Origin: Methylotenera_A sp031417915
GTDB taxonomy: Bacteria > Pseudomonadota > Gammaproteobacteria > Burkholderiales > Methylophilaceae
Direction: 5' to 3'
Assembly: GCA_031417915.1 (NCBI GenBank)
Contig: JANOWN010000045.1
Location: forward strand, 1 to 54,209
DNA: 54,209 nt
Below the pieces are notes generated by a model. The model had not been told where the DNA came from. It saw only the letters and a list, made by a program, of their open reading frames with translations, and searched no databases. Position 1 is the stretch's first letter. Each line of letters starts with the position of its first letter. A program made the translations under genes and the position numbers. Shown piece by piece: positions 43,458 through 51,222 of the stretch.

Positions 43458-44014
43458 AGCGACTAATCGATTTGTGTTTGGCGTTGATTGCTGGATTAAT
43501 TTTTATGCTGCCATTTTTAGCTGTTGCATTAGCGGTGCGATTAACTTCTGTAGGTTCAATTTTATATTGGTCTGACCGAGTAGGGCGTAACAATAAAATA
43601 TTCAAAATGCCTAAGTTTCGTACCATGTTAGTAGATACGCCAGCAGTAGCCACGCATCTTTTACCTGACCCTAAGCAATTTTTAACACCAATCGGCTCAT
43701 TTTTGCGTAAATCTAGTTTAGATGAGTTGCCGCAACTTTGGAGCATTATCAAGGGTGACATGAGCTTTGTTGGTCCGCGGCCTGCTTTATTTAATCAGCA
43801 TGATTTGATTACATTGCGCACGCAATATGGTGTGAATAAGTTGCTGCCTGGACTAACCGGCTGGGCGCAGATTAACGGTCGTGATGAATTGCCTATCCCT
43901 GATAAAGTAAAATTAGATGTTGAGTATTTGCAGAATCAATCTTTATTTTTTGACGTGAAGATACTTTTTTTGACGATTATAAAAGTAGTGCGTAGAGACG
44001 GCGTTCAGCATTAA
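43454..44014 (+). CDS. Monotopic phosphoglycosyl transferase (PglC/WreU-like), initiating sugar transferase
   Basis: A 186-aa minimal bacterial sugar transferase that moves a sugar-1-phosphate onto undecaprenyl phosphate. It has an N-terminal re-entrant hydrophobic helix (residues 5-30), KMPKFRTMLVDTP, the catalytic Asp-Glu dyad in SLDELPQLWSI (about 93-103), GDMSFVGPRPAL and PGLTGWAQINGRDE. It lacks the extra N-terminal helices of WbaP, so it is the small PglC form. It starts within the SDR gene (ATGA) and precedes the dehydratase gene. It is the most likely first step of the polymer. Confidence 0.92.
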   Translation: MKRLIDLCLALIAGLIFMLPFLAVALAVRLTSVGSILYWSDRVGRNNKIFKMPKFRTMLVDTPAVATHLLPDPKQFLTPIGSFLRKSSLDELPQLWSIIKGDMSFVGPRPALFNQHDLITLRTQYGVNKLLPGLTGWAQINGRDELPIPDKVKLDVEYLQNQSLFFDVKILFLTIIKVVRRDGVQH

Positions 44015-44051
44015 ATCTTATAAATTAGCTTTTAATTATCATTTTTAACTG

Positions 44052-44084
44052 GCCTGCAGGCCTTATGAATATTGGCTTGCAGGC
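44052..44084. repeat. Stem-loop repeat, copy 2 (GCCTGCAGGCC/GGCTTGCAGGC)
   Basis: An 11-bp stem with one G-T wobble, GCCTGCAGGCC at 44052-44062 and GGCTTGCAGGC at 44074-44084, encloses an 11-base loop ending ATATT. The loop end and right arm repeat the sequence ATATTGGCTTGCA of copy 1 at 12319-12331. It lies in the 206-bp spacer between the sugar transferase and dehydratase genes. No T run follows on either strand, so a terminator role is weak. The remainder of the spacer is AT-rich and may hold a promoter for the dehydratase, but none is convincing. Confidence 0.6.
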
Positions 44085-44220
44085 ATGTTAAAAACAAATA
44101 AATTGCTCACTTATTAGTGCAATTATTTTTTGATATTATCGCAGCGTAAATAATACGGTATTCGTGCGGGATGTTGATACAATATTGCGTGAATTTAAAG
44201 TGATCAATTAAAACAATTAA

Positions 44221-46131
44221 ATGAAACAAACGCTCATTAATCCACGCACATTTTTTGCGTTATTGCATGATGTCATTGTAGCCACTGTTGCTTGGGTTGC
44301 CGCTTATCTATTACGTTTCAATTTCTCAATCCCCGCTGAGCATCTGCAACATATGTGGCAAGCGGTGTTGTGGGTGGCGCCGTTGCAAGGTGCAGTATTT
44401 ATTGCTTATGGCTTATATCGCGGCATGTGGCGCTTTGCCAGCGTGCCAGATTTAAGACGCATCATATTTGCTGTCGGTTCCGCCGCAGTGCTAGTGGCCG
44501 CTTTATTATTCATGCTGAGTACCAATATTAAAATCCCGCGTTCTGTATTAATTTTAGATCCATTATTGCTGACCTTGATGATGGGTGGCAGTCGCTTTGC
44601 ATATAGAGCGTGGAAAGAACATCAGTTGTATGGCACCAGCTTAAAACAAGGTGCGCCAGTGATTATACTGGGCGCAGGGGAGGCGGCAGTGGCTTTGGTG
44701 AAAGACCTCGCGCGTAGCACGCAGTGGCGCGTAGTTGGCTTGCTGGACGACGATAAATCCATGCTAGGTCGTGAGGTGCATGGCATTAAGGTGCATGGCG
44801 CTATCAATAACTTAGCAGAAATATACGCGCGTCTTCAGGTGAAACATGTGATTGTTGCCATGCCTTCAGCGCACCATCAAAAACGTCGGCTGGCGATTGA
44901 GCTGGCCAATAGTCTAGGTTTAGAGGTTCTGACAGTGCCTGCAATTGACGATTTAATGAGCGGCAAAGTGAGCATTTCACAGATTCGCAGAGTAGATGTG
45001 GAAGATTTGCTCGGCCGCGATACGGTTAAACTAGACAATACAGGCTTGCAGCAATTGATAGCGCATCGCACCGTGCTTGTGAGCGGCGCTGGTGGGTCGA
45101 TTGGCTCTGAACTTTGCAGACAAATTGTGAAATACAAGCCCAGCGCCTTGGTTTGCTTAGATATTTCCGAATACGCCCTTTATCAATTAGAGCAAGAGTT
45201 GAATCTCCAAAATGCAGCCATTAAGCTGGTTTTCTTGACGGGTGATGTAAAAAATAGTCAGCGTGTTAAAGATTTGCTGATGCAATATCAGCCAGCTGTC
45301 GTGTTTCACGCAGCGGCCTATAAACATGTGCCGTTGATGGAAAATGGTAATGTTTGGGAGGCGCTTTCTAATAATGTTATTGGCACGTACACTCTCGCGC
45401 AGGCCAGTAAAGACGCGGGCGTGGCAAAATTTGTATTGATTTCCACTGATAAAGCGGTGAATCCGACTAACGTTATGGGCGCGAGCAAACGCTTGGCTGA
45501 AATGGTGTGCCAAGGCTTGCAAGACCATACAAATAAAGACACTACTAAAAACGCTGCTACCAAGTTTGTCATCGTGCGTTTTGGTAATGTGTTGGGCAGC
45601 AGTGGTAGCGTGATTCCTAAATTCCGTGAGCAAATTGCTAATGGCGGCCCTGTGACGATTACGCACCCAGAAATTACGCGTTATTTTATGTCCATCCCAG
45701 AAGCGGCGCAGTTGGTGATGCAGGCGGGTTTGATGGGCAAGGGCGGGGAGATTCTAGTGCTGGATATGGGCGAACCTGTTAAAATTGCAGAGCTGGCCAA
45801 GGATATGATTCGGCTTTCTGGCTTGCAATTGGACGATATTAAAATTGAATATGTGGGTTTGCGCCCAGGTGAAAAGCTTTACGAAGAGCTACTGGCAAAC
45901 GATGAACATACGCTACCAACGCCACACGAAAAGCTGAGAATCGCGACTGCAAGGCCAGTGGATACAGCATGGCTTAAAAAGCTTTTAAAATGGATTGACA
46001 GCACGCAAAGTGCGAATGAGAAATTGATTAAAAATGAATTAAAATTTTGGGTGGAAGAATATAGTCCGCAACATCATGCGGGTTTGGAAACAAACCCTGA
46101 TTTGACTGCAGAGCAAATTACTTTACACTAA
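44221..46131 (+). CDS. capD: Membrane-bound nucleotide-sugar 4,6-dehydratase (WbpM/CapD/PglF type)
   Basis: A 636-aa protein with four N-terminal membrane helices (about residues 10-125). A first Rossmann-like domain follows (VIILGAGEAAVALVKDL, about 143-159), then the catalytic SDR domain (VLVSGAGGSIGSELC, about 286-300; ISTDKAVNPTNVMGASKR near 405). The DK in place of the usual TYK catalytic residues marks the UDP-GlcNAc 4,6-dehydratase group. It produces UDP-4-keto-6-deoxy-GlcNAc, the probable substrate of the SDR and phosphoglycosyl transferase upstream and maybe of the DegT enzyme. Confidence 0.93.
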   Translation: MKQTLINPRTFFALLHDVIVATVAWVAAYLLRFNFSIPAEHLQHMWQAVLWVAPLQGAVFIAYGLYRGMWRFASVPDLRRIIFAVGSAAVLVAALLFMLSTNIKIPRSVLILDPLLLTLMMGGSRFAYRAWKEHQLYGTSLKQGAPVIILGAGEAAVALVKDLARSTQWRVVGLLDDDKSMLGREVHGIKVHGAINNLAEIYARLQVKHVIVAMPSAHHQKRRLAIELANSLGLEVLTVPAIDDLMSGKVSISQIRRVDVEDLLGRDTVKLDNTGLQQLIAHRTVLVSGAGGSIGSELCRQIVKYKPSALVCLDISEYALYQLEQELNLQNAAIKLVFLTGDVKNSQRVKDLLMQYQPAVVFHAAAYKHVPLMENGNVWEALSNNVIGTYTLAQASKDAGVAKFVLISTDKAVNPTNVMGASKRLAEMVCQGLQDHTNKDTTKNAATKFVIVRFGNVLGSSGSVIPKFREQIANGGPVTITHPEITRYFMSIPEAAQLVMQAGLMGKGGEILVLDMGEPVKIAELAKDMIRLSGLQLDDIKIEYVGLRPGEKLYEELLANDEHTLPTPHEKLRIATARPVDTAWLKKLLKWIDSTQSANEKLIKNELKFWVEEYSPQHHAGLETNPDLTAEQITLH

Positions 46132-46136
46132 AACTT

Positions 46137-47006
46137 ATGACTAAAATTAGCAAAGTAGTTTTTCCCGTCGCTGGCTTAGGTACGCGATTTTTACCTGCCA
46201 CCAAAGCTAGTCCAAAAGAAATGTTACCTATCGTCGATAAGCCGCTCATTCAATATGCGGCTGAAGAGGCAATAGCGGCGGGGGCTACAGAGCTGATATT
46301 TATTACTGGACGCAATAAACGTTCGATAGAAGATCATTTTGATAACGCCAGCGAGTTAGAAGCATCACTTGAGGCCACTGGTAAAAAAGATATGCTTGAA
46401 GCGCTTAAAAGTATTTTGCCGTCGCATGTTTCCTGCATTTTTATTCGCCAACCTAAAGTTTTAGGGTTAGGTCATGCCGTGCTGTGCGCTAAGCCAGTGG
46501 TAGGTGATGCGCCATTTGCAGTGATTTTGGCTGACGATTTAATTGATGCCAAAGTGCCTGTGCTGCAGCAAATGGCAGCCATTTACGCACGCAAACAATG
46601 CTCGGTGTTAGGCGTAGAAGATGTTTTGCCTGCAGAAACGGCGAGTTATGGCATTGTGGATGCGGTTAAGATTGAAGAAAATTTACTGCAATTAAAAAGT
46701 ATCGTTGAAAAACCAAAACCTGCCGATGCGCCTTCTACTTTGGCGGTGGTGGGGCGTTATATTTTAACGCCGAAAATTTTCGATCGCTTGGAAAAAGTAA
46801 AGCCTGGCAAAGGCGGTGAGATTCAGCTCACCGATGGCATTGCTGATTTGTTGTTGCAAGAAACGGTGTTAGCTTATCGCTTTGCGGGCAAACGTTATGA
46901 TTGCGGCAGTAAGCTGGGATTCATGAAGGCCAATGTGGAATTTGCGCTTAAACACCAAGAAATTGCACAAGATTTTGCATTCTATTTAAAATCTCTCAAA
47001 GCATAG
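46137..47006 (+). CDS. galU: UTP-glucose-1-phosphate uridylyltransferase
   Basis: A 289-aa enzyme making UDP-glucose from UTP and glucose-1-phosphate. The nucleotide-binding signature AGLGTRFLPATKASPKEML is at residues 13-31, followed by VDKPLIQYAAEEA and the product-site ILADDLID (about 130). GKGGEIQLTDG near residue 222 is typical. It starts 5 bp after the dehydratase gene. UDP-glucose supplies both the polysaccharide enzymes and general metabolism. Confidence 0.96.
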   Translation: MTKISKVVFPVAGLGTRFLPATKASPKEMLPIVDKPLIQYAAEEAIAAGATELIFITGRNKRSIEDHFDNASELEASLEATGKKDMLEALKSILPSHVSCIFIRQPKVLGLGHAVLCAKPVVGDAPFAVILADDLIDAKVPVLQQMAAIYARKQCSVLGVEDVLPAETASYGIVDAVKIEENLLQLKSIVEKPKPADAPSTLAVVGRYILTPKIFDRLEKVKPGKGGEIQLTDGIADLLLQETVLAYRFAGKRYDCGSKLGFMKANVEFALKHQEIAQDFAFYLKSLKA

Positions 47007-47021
47007 GCAATATTGTTGATT

Positions 47022-47564
47022 ATGGTAGTCAACCCACTTCAATATTTGCATCAAGCGGAGCTGATTCATGGCGAGCAAGCGGTGAATCAAGCTATTTCAG
47101 CCATTGCGGAACAATTGAACCGTGACTATGCAGCCAAGTCGCCAATTGTGTTGTGCGTCATGGGCGGTGCGGTGTTTTTTACCGGTCAATTGCTGCCCAA
47201 ACTGCAGTTCCCGCTAGAGCTCGATTATGTGCAAGCCACGCGCTATCACGATGGAATTGAAGGTAAAACGCTGCAATGGGTAGTGATGCCAAAAGAAAAT
47301 ATTAACGGCAGAAGTGTATTGATACTAGATGATATTTTAGATGAAGGCATTACTTTGCAGGCCATTGTAGAACAATGTAGCTTACTTGGCGCCAGCGAGA
47401 TTAAAACAGCTGTGCTGGTAGAAAAAAACTTGAACAAAATCAAAGAACTGCAAGCTAATTACGTAGGATTGAACGTACCTAACCGTTATGTATTTGGTTG
47501 TGGCATGGATGTGTATGGTTGGTGGCGTAATATCCCTGCAATATATGCGCTAAATAATGCTTAA
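47022..47564 (+). CDS. hpt: Hypoxanthine-guanine phosphoribosyltransferase
   Basis: A 180-aa purine salvage enzyme converting hypoxanthine or guanine plus PRPP to the nucleotide. The PRPP-binding loop SVLILDDILDEGIT is at about residues 95-108, and VLCVMGGAVFFTGQLL is near residue 45. The ATG at 47022 is preferred to the TTG pair at 47013. It follows galU by 15 bp and may simply be carried on its transcript, with no obvious link to polysaccharide synthesis. Confidence 0.9.
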   Translation: MVVNPLQYLHQAELIHGEQAVNQAISAIAEQLNRDYAAKSPIVLCVMGGAVFFTGQLLPKLQFPLELDYVQATRYHDGIEGKTLQWVVMPKENINGRSVLILDDILDEGITLQAIVEQCSLLGASEIKTAVLVEKNLNKIKELQANYVGLNVPNRYVFGCGMDVYGWWRNIPAIYALNNA

Positions 47565-47619
47565 CACCATTGTCAAACATGATAAATAGGCGTTAAATTA
47601 GCAGTTCGGTGTCAAAAAA

Positions 47620-47676
47620 TGTCAATTAGTTGACACAAGTGTCGAGGATTAATCGACAATCTTGTGCCTACACTTG
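47620..47676. promoter_or_regulatory. Nested palindromes upstream of epsA
   Basis: Three inverted repeats lie 65-120 bp before the epsA ATG. They are TGTCAA-TTAG-TTGACA (47620-47635), TGTCGA-N7-TCGACA (47640-47658), and an outer pair CAAGTGT (47636-47642) with ACACTTG (47670-47676). The shared TGTC/GACA half-sites suggest binding of a dimeric regulator at two adjacent sites. No dependable -35/-10 pair was found next to them. The regulator is unknown; autoregulation by EpsA is one possibility. Confidence 0.45.
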
Positions 47677-47740
47677 AAAATAAATACGTAAAGCATTGAT
47701 ATAAAACAATAATAACGATTTTAAAAAGGTGGTATTAAAA

Positions 47741-48559
47741 ATGCAACTGTATCCTCATCTAATCGATATTAATCGTGAGAGGCATACTGTGATGGAAATT
47801 AATACGACCAATCAAAATTGGGAAAAAGTGTTCAACGTAATTCAGGATTCGTTCGCTGTTCAAAAGCACGTTGATTTTTTCAAGTGGCTGCAAGGCAGTG
47901 TAAATGAGGTGCTTCCGCATGACATTTTAGTCGCGGCTTGGGGTGATTTTGCTTCTGGCGACCTAAATTTTGACGTGTCGTCAAATATTGATGATATCCG
48001 CACACAAAAATTGATTGATGCGCCAGGCGTATTTGCCTACCTCATGTCGAATCTACATCAACGCTGGTTGGATAATGGCGAAAGATGGTTCCGCATTAAT
48101 TTCTTTGATGCCGAAGGCATCAACACGCAATCACCTACCCCTTTTACAAGCAAGCTTGTTGGCATGAATTCATTGCTGGTGTATGGCGTAAAAGATACAC
48201 GCGGTAAAAACGATTGCATTTACGTGTTCTTTGATAGGGCGCGCGAATTCCAAGTGCAACATTCTGTGCTCGGCTTGCTTATGCCACATGTGGATGCTGC
48301 TTTGCGCCGTGTTGAGTACATCGCAAGTGCTGATACTCAGAACGAAATGGTAGAAGAATTTCAATTGGGTGGTCTTAGCGATCGTGAACATGAAATTTTA
48401 CATTGGGTAAAAGTAGGAAAAACCAATTTTGAAATCGGTATGATTCTAACCATTAGCCCAAATACGGTTAAAAATCACCTTAAACGTATTTTCCAAAAAC
48501 TCGATGTTTCATGCCGTGCGCAGGCTGTTGCTAAGTACGCACCGCAACGACTAATTTAG
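47741..48559 (+). CDS. epsA: LuxR-family regulator EpsA (XrtB/PEP-CTERM-associated type)
   Basis: A 272-aa regulator whose C-terminal LuxR helix-turn-helix (about residues 205-265) reads LSDREHEILHWVKVGKTNFEI (in two parts) and ISPNTVKNHLKRIFQKL. The N-terminal domain resembles the EpsA family linked to exosortase B/EPS loci, with WLQGSVNEVLPHDILVAAWGDF near residue 50. The ATG at 47741 is supported by AAAGGTGG 8-15 bases upstream. No exosortase or PEP-CTERM gene is in this window, so its targets probably include genes elsewhere and possibly the island just upstream. Confidence 0.88.
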   Translation: MQLYPHLIDINRERHTVMEINTTNQNWEKVFNVIQDSFAVQKHVDFFKWLQGSVNEVLPHDILVAAWGDFASGDLNFDVSSNIDDIRTQKLIDAPGVFAYLMSNLHQRWLDNGERWFRINFFDAEGINTQSPTPFTSKLVGMNSLLVYGVKDTRGKNDCIYVFFDRAREFQVQHSVLGLLMPHVDAALRRVEYIASADTQNEMVEEFQLGGLSDREHEILHWVKVGKTNFEIGMILTISPNTVKNHLKRIFQKLDVSCRAQAVAKYAPQRLI

Positions 48560-48575
48560 TCATAAATTCAATTTA

Positions 48576-48621
48576 AAAAGCCTTTGTTGCCAGTTTACGT
48601 GCTGGTAACAAAGGCTTTTTT
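48576..48621. terminator. Bidirectional intrinsic terminator between epsA and tRNA-Leu
   Basis: A long stem (AAAGCCTTTGTTGCCAG pairing with GCTGGTAACAAAGGCTTT, nearly perfect) carries T6 on the plus strand at its right end and T5 on the minus strand at its left end. It therefore ends epsA transcription from the left and tRNA-Leu transcription from the right. Confidence 0.9.
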
Positions 48622-48665
48622 GTTTATGTGGTGCGAGTGTTACAATCTCACCTTGAGTAATTATT

Positions 48666-48749
48666 GGTGCCCGGAAGAGGACTCGAACCTCCACATCTTT
48701 CGATACAGGTATCTGAAACCTGCGCGTCTACCAATTCCGCCATCTGGGC
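48666..48749 (-). tRNA. tRNA-Leu (anticodon CAG)
   Basis: The minus strand folds as a class II tRNA. It has a GCGGAATTGGTAGACGC D-arm, an anticodon stem CAGGT/ACCTG with loop TTCAGAT (anticodon CAG), a long variable arm (ATC-GAAA-GAT), a T-arm with TTCGAGT, and an encoded CCA at 48666-48668. The acceptor stem GCCCAGA/TCCGGGC has one A-C mismatch at position 5-68. It reads CUG codons. Confidence 0.95.
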
Positions 48750-48773
48750 ATGCTTAAGCTTGAAACAAAATGG

Positions 48774-48779
48774 ATTATA
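48774..48779 (-). promoter_or_regulatory. -10 element of tRNA-Leu
   Basis: The minus strand shows a perfect TATAAT 24 bases before the mature tRNA 5' end, which would give a leader of about 17 nt. The -35 region is weak (no good TTGACA match at 16-18 bp). Confidence 0.5.
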
Positions 48780-48820
48780 CCGCTGAAACTATGCGCCGAA
48801 TTTTATAGAAAGCAAATAAC

Positions 48821-51220
48821 TTGTCAACAAAAAAACACAGCCCTCGAAATAACGACCCGCATGCAAAGCGCGAAGCATCGCAATACGAAGCACCGCTGCC
48901 AAGCCGCGAGTTGGTATTGCAATTACTGGCCGATCAAGGCATTCCGCTGTCTGTAGAGCAAGTTTATACTTTGCTCGATATTGGGGATTCTGAGCGCGAC
49001 AACTTTAACAAGCGCCTGAACGCCATGGAGCGCGAAGGTCAGATTATGCGCAATCGCAAAGGTGCACTGTGCTTGGCTGAGAAGATACACGCCATTGCCG
49101 GCACCGTGCAAGGCCATCCTGACGGTTTTGGCTTTTTGGTGCCAGACGACAAAACCAAACATCCTGATGACTTATTTTTAGGTCCGCGCGAAATGGCGCA
49201 AGTGATGCATGGCGATCGCGCCATGGCGCGCATGAGCGGGCTGGATAGAAAAGGCCGGCCAGAAGGTAAAATTGTCGAAGTGCTGGAGCGCAGTACCAAA
49301 TCGCTTGTTGGGCGCGTCATACAAGGCCAAGGCGTTACCATTGTCGCGGCGGAAGACAAACGTATTAATCAAGACATTTTGATTCCTTATCATCTCGATA
49401 TGGGCGCAAAACCAGGTCAAGTGGTGATGGTGGAACTCACCATGCAACCGTCATCAGGCGCGCACCCGATGGGCAAAGTGGTGCAGATTTTGGGTAACTA
49501 CGCCGATAGCGGTATGGAGATTGAAATTGCATTGCGCAAACACAAATTGCCCCATGAGTTTACGCCCGCCGCGATTAATCAAGCGGAAAGCATTCCAAAA
49601 TTGGTGCAAGCCGCGGATTATAAAGGTCGCATCGATTTACGTGAGTTGCCGTTAATTACCATTGATGGTGAAACCGCACGCGATTTTGATGATGCCGTCT
49701 TTGCAGAAAAGCAGGGCGCAGGTTGGCGTTTGGTTGTCGCGATTGCCGATGTGAGTTTTTATGTGAAACCTGAAGACGCGCTGGACAAAGAAGCATTTGA
49801 GCGCGGCAATTCGGTGTATTTTCCGCGCCGTGTGATTCCAATGTTGCCAGAAGCTTTGTCGAACGGCTTATGCTCGCTTAACCCAGACGTAGAGCGGCTG
49901 TGCATGATTTGCGATATGCAAATTGATACGGCTGGTATCGTGCAAAAATACCAGTTTTACCCGTCGGTGATGCGCTCAAAAGCACGCATGACGTACACCA
50001 AAGTCGCAGAAATGCTGGAAAATCCGCAGGGCGAAACGGCGCAAGAATACGCGCACATCATGTCGCATGTGCAAAACTTGTATGCGCTATTTAAACTCAT
50101 GTTGAATCAGCGCGAAAAACGCGGTGCGATTGAGTTTGAATCGACCGAAACCATGATGATTTTTGATGATAACGGCAAAATCGAGCGCATTGTGCCGACT
50201 GGTCGCAACGATGCGCATAAGTTAATTGAAGAATGTATGCTGGCAGCCAATGTGTGTGCGGCAGATTTCCTCAAAACGCACGAACACGCCGCGCTGTATC
50301 GCATTCACGAAGGACCAACGCCAGAGAAGTTAGAAGCGCTACGCACGTTTATGGGCGAAGTGGGTTTTGGCGTGGGCGGTGGTGATAAACCGCATGCCAA
50401 AGATTACGGCAAGTTGATGAAGCAAATTAAAGAGCGGCCAGATGCACAATTATTACAAACCGTGTTGCTGCGCTCTATGCAGCAAGCGGTGTACAGCCCA
50501 GATAATGTTGGGCATTTTGGCCTGGCTTACGAGGCGTATGCGCACTTTACCTCGCCAATTAGGCGTTATCCTGATTTACTGATTCATCGCGCCATTAAAG
50601 CGGTGGTGAATGGCGAAAAATATAAAGCCAAAGATTGGAATAACCTCGGCGTGCATTGCAGCATGACCGAGCGGCGCGCCGATGAAGCCACACGCGACGT
50701 GAACAATTGGCTGAAATGCTATTTCATGCAAGACAAAATTGGTGAAGTGTTTGAGGGCACCGTAGCAGGCGTCACCAGTTTTGGCGTATTTGTGGCGCTG
50801 GATGGTGTATATGTGGAGGGCTTGGTGCACGTGACCGAGTTGGGCAATGATTATTTTAATTATGATAAAGCGCGTCACGAAATGGTGGGCGAGCGCACGG
50901 GCGCACGCTTTAGGTTGGGTGATAGGCTCACGGTGAAAGTTGCGCGCGTCGATTTAGAAACCAGTAAGATTGATTTCACCTTGGTCAGCCATTCATCGCA
51001 TTTAAAAACCAATAACATGCCCTCCAGCACCCGCGCGCCTTCCAGGGCAGGTGGCAAAAATACTTTAAGTGCGAATAAAGATAAGAGTTCGGCTGATTTT
51101 AAGCCACTTACTTCACGCGCTTTAGACCGCGCTAAGCAAGATAGAACTGGCGAGAAAAAGCTAGGCAAATCAGCCACAAAATCTCGCGACAGAAACACTA
51201 AAAACAAAGGTAAAAGGTAA
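48821..51220 (+). CDS. rnr: Ribonuclease R
   Basis: A 799-aa 3'-5' exoribonuclease that degrades structured RNA and takes part in rRNA and tmRNA quality control. The order is an N-terminal winged-helix-like region (about residues 25-80), two cold-shock OB domains (about 85-250), the RNB catalytic domain with TIDGETARDFDDAVFAE (about 277-293), an S1 domain (FEGTVAGVTSFGVFVAL, about 645-661) and a basic, low-complexity tail. The reading starts at TTG 48821, since no ATG occurs before the conserved N-terminal region. It is 2 bp from rlmB, a common gene pair. Confidence 0.95.
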   Translation: MSTKKHSPRNNDPHAKREASQYEAPLPSRELVLQLLADQGIPLSVEQVYTLLDIGDSERDNFNKRLNAMEREGQIMRNRKGALCLAEKIHAIAGTVQGHPDGFGFLVPDDKTKHPDDLFLGPREMAQVMHGDRAMARMSGLDRKGRPEGKIVEVLERSTKSLVGRVIQGQGVTIVAAEDKRINQDILIPYHLDMGAKPGQVVMVELTMQPSSGAHPMGKVVQILGNYADSGMEIEIALRKHKLPHEFTPAAINQAESIPKLVQAADYKGRIDLRELPLITIDGETARDFDDAVFAEKQGAGWRLVVAIADVSFYVKPEDALDKEAFERGNSVYFPRRVIPMLPEALSNGLCSLNPDVERLCMICDMQIDTAGIVQKYQFYPSVMRSKARMTYTKVAEMLENPQGETAQEYAHIMSHVQNLYALFKLMLNQREKRGAIEFESTETMMIFDDNGKIERIVPTGRNDAHKLIEECMLAANVCAADFLKTHEHAALYRIHEGPTPEKLEALRTFMGEVGFGVGGGDKPHAKDYGKLMKQIKERPDAQLLQTVLLRSMQQAVYSPDNVGHFGLAYEAYAHFTSPIRRYPDLLIHRAIKAVVNGEKYKAKDWNNLGVHCSMTERRADEATRDVNNWLKCYFMQDKIGEVFEGTVAGVTSFGVFVALDGVYVEGLVHVTELGNDYFNYDKARHEMVGERTGARFRLGDRLTVKVARVDLETSKIDFTLVSHSSHLKTNNMPSSTRAPSRAGGKNTLSANKDKSSADFKPLTSRALDRAKQDRTGEKKLGKSATKSRDRNTKNKGKR

Positions 51221-51222
51221 GC

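Noticed and set aside
45187..45666. 159-codon minus-strand open frame within the dehydratase gene
   Set aside because: Shadow of the SDR domain coding strand; no motif or ribosome-binding site.
47640..47690. Sigma-54 promoter upstream of epsA, expected for some PEP-CTERM-linked genes
   Set aside because: No TGGCAC-N5-TTGC match with proper GG/GC spacing on either strand.
22117..48559. Exosortase/PEP-CTERM system, suggested by the two EPS regulators
   Set aside because: No exosortase, PEP-CTERM tail, Wzx, Wzy or chain-length protein is encoded here; only the regulator families are shared.
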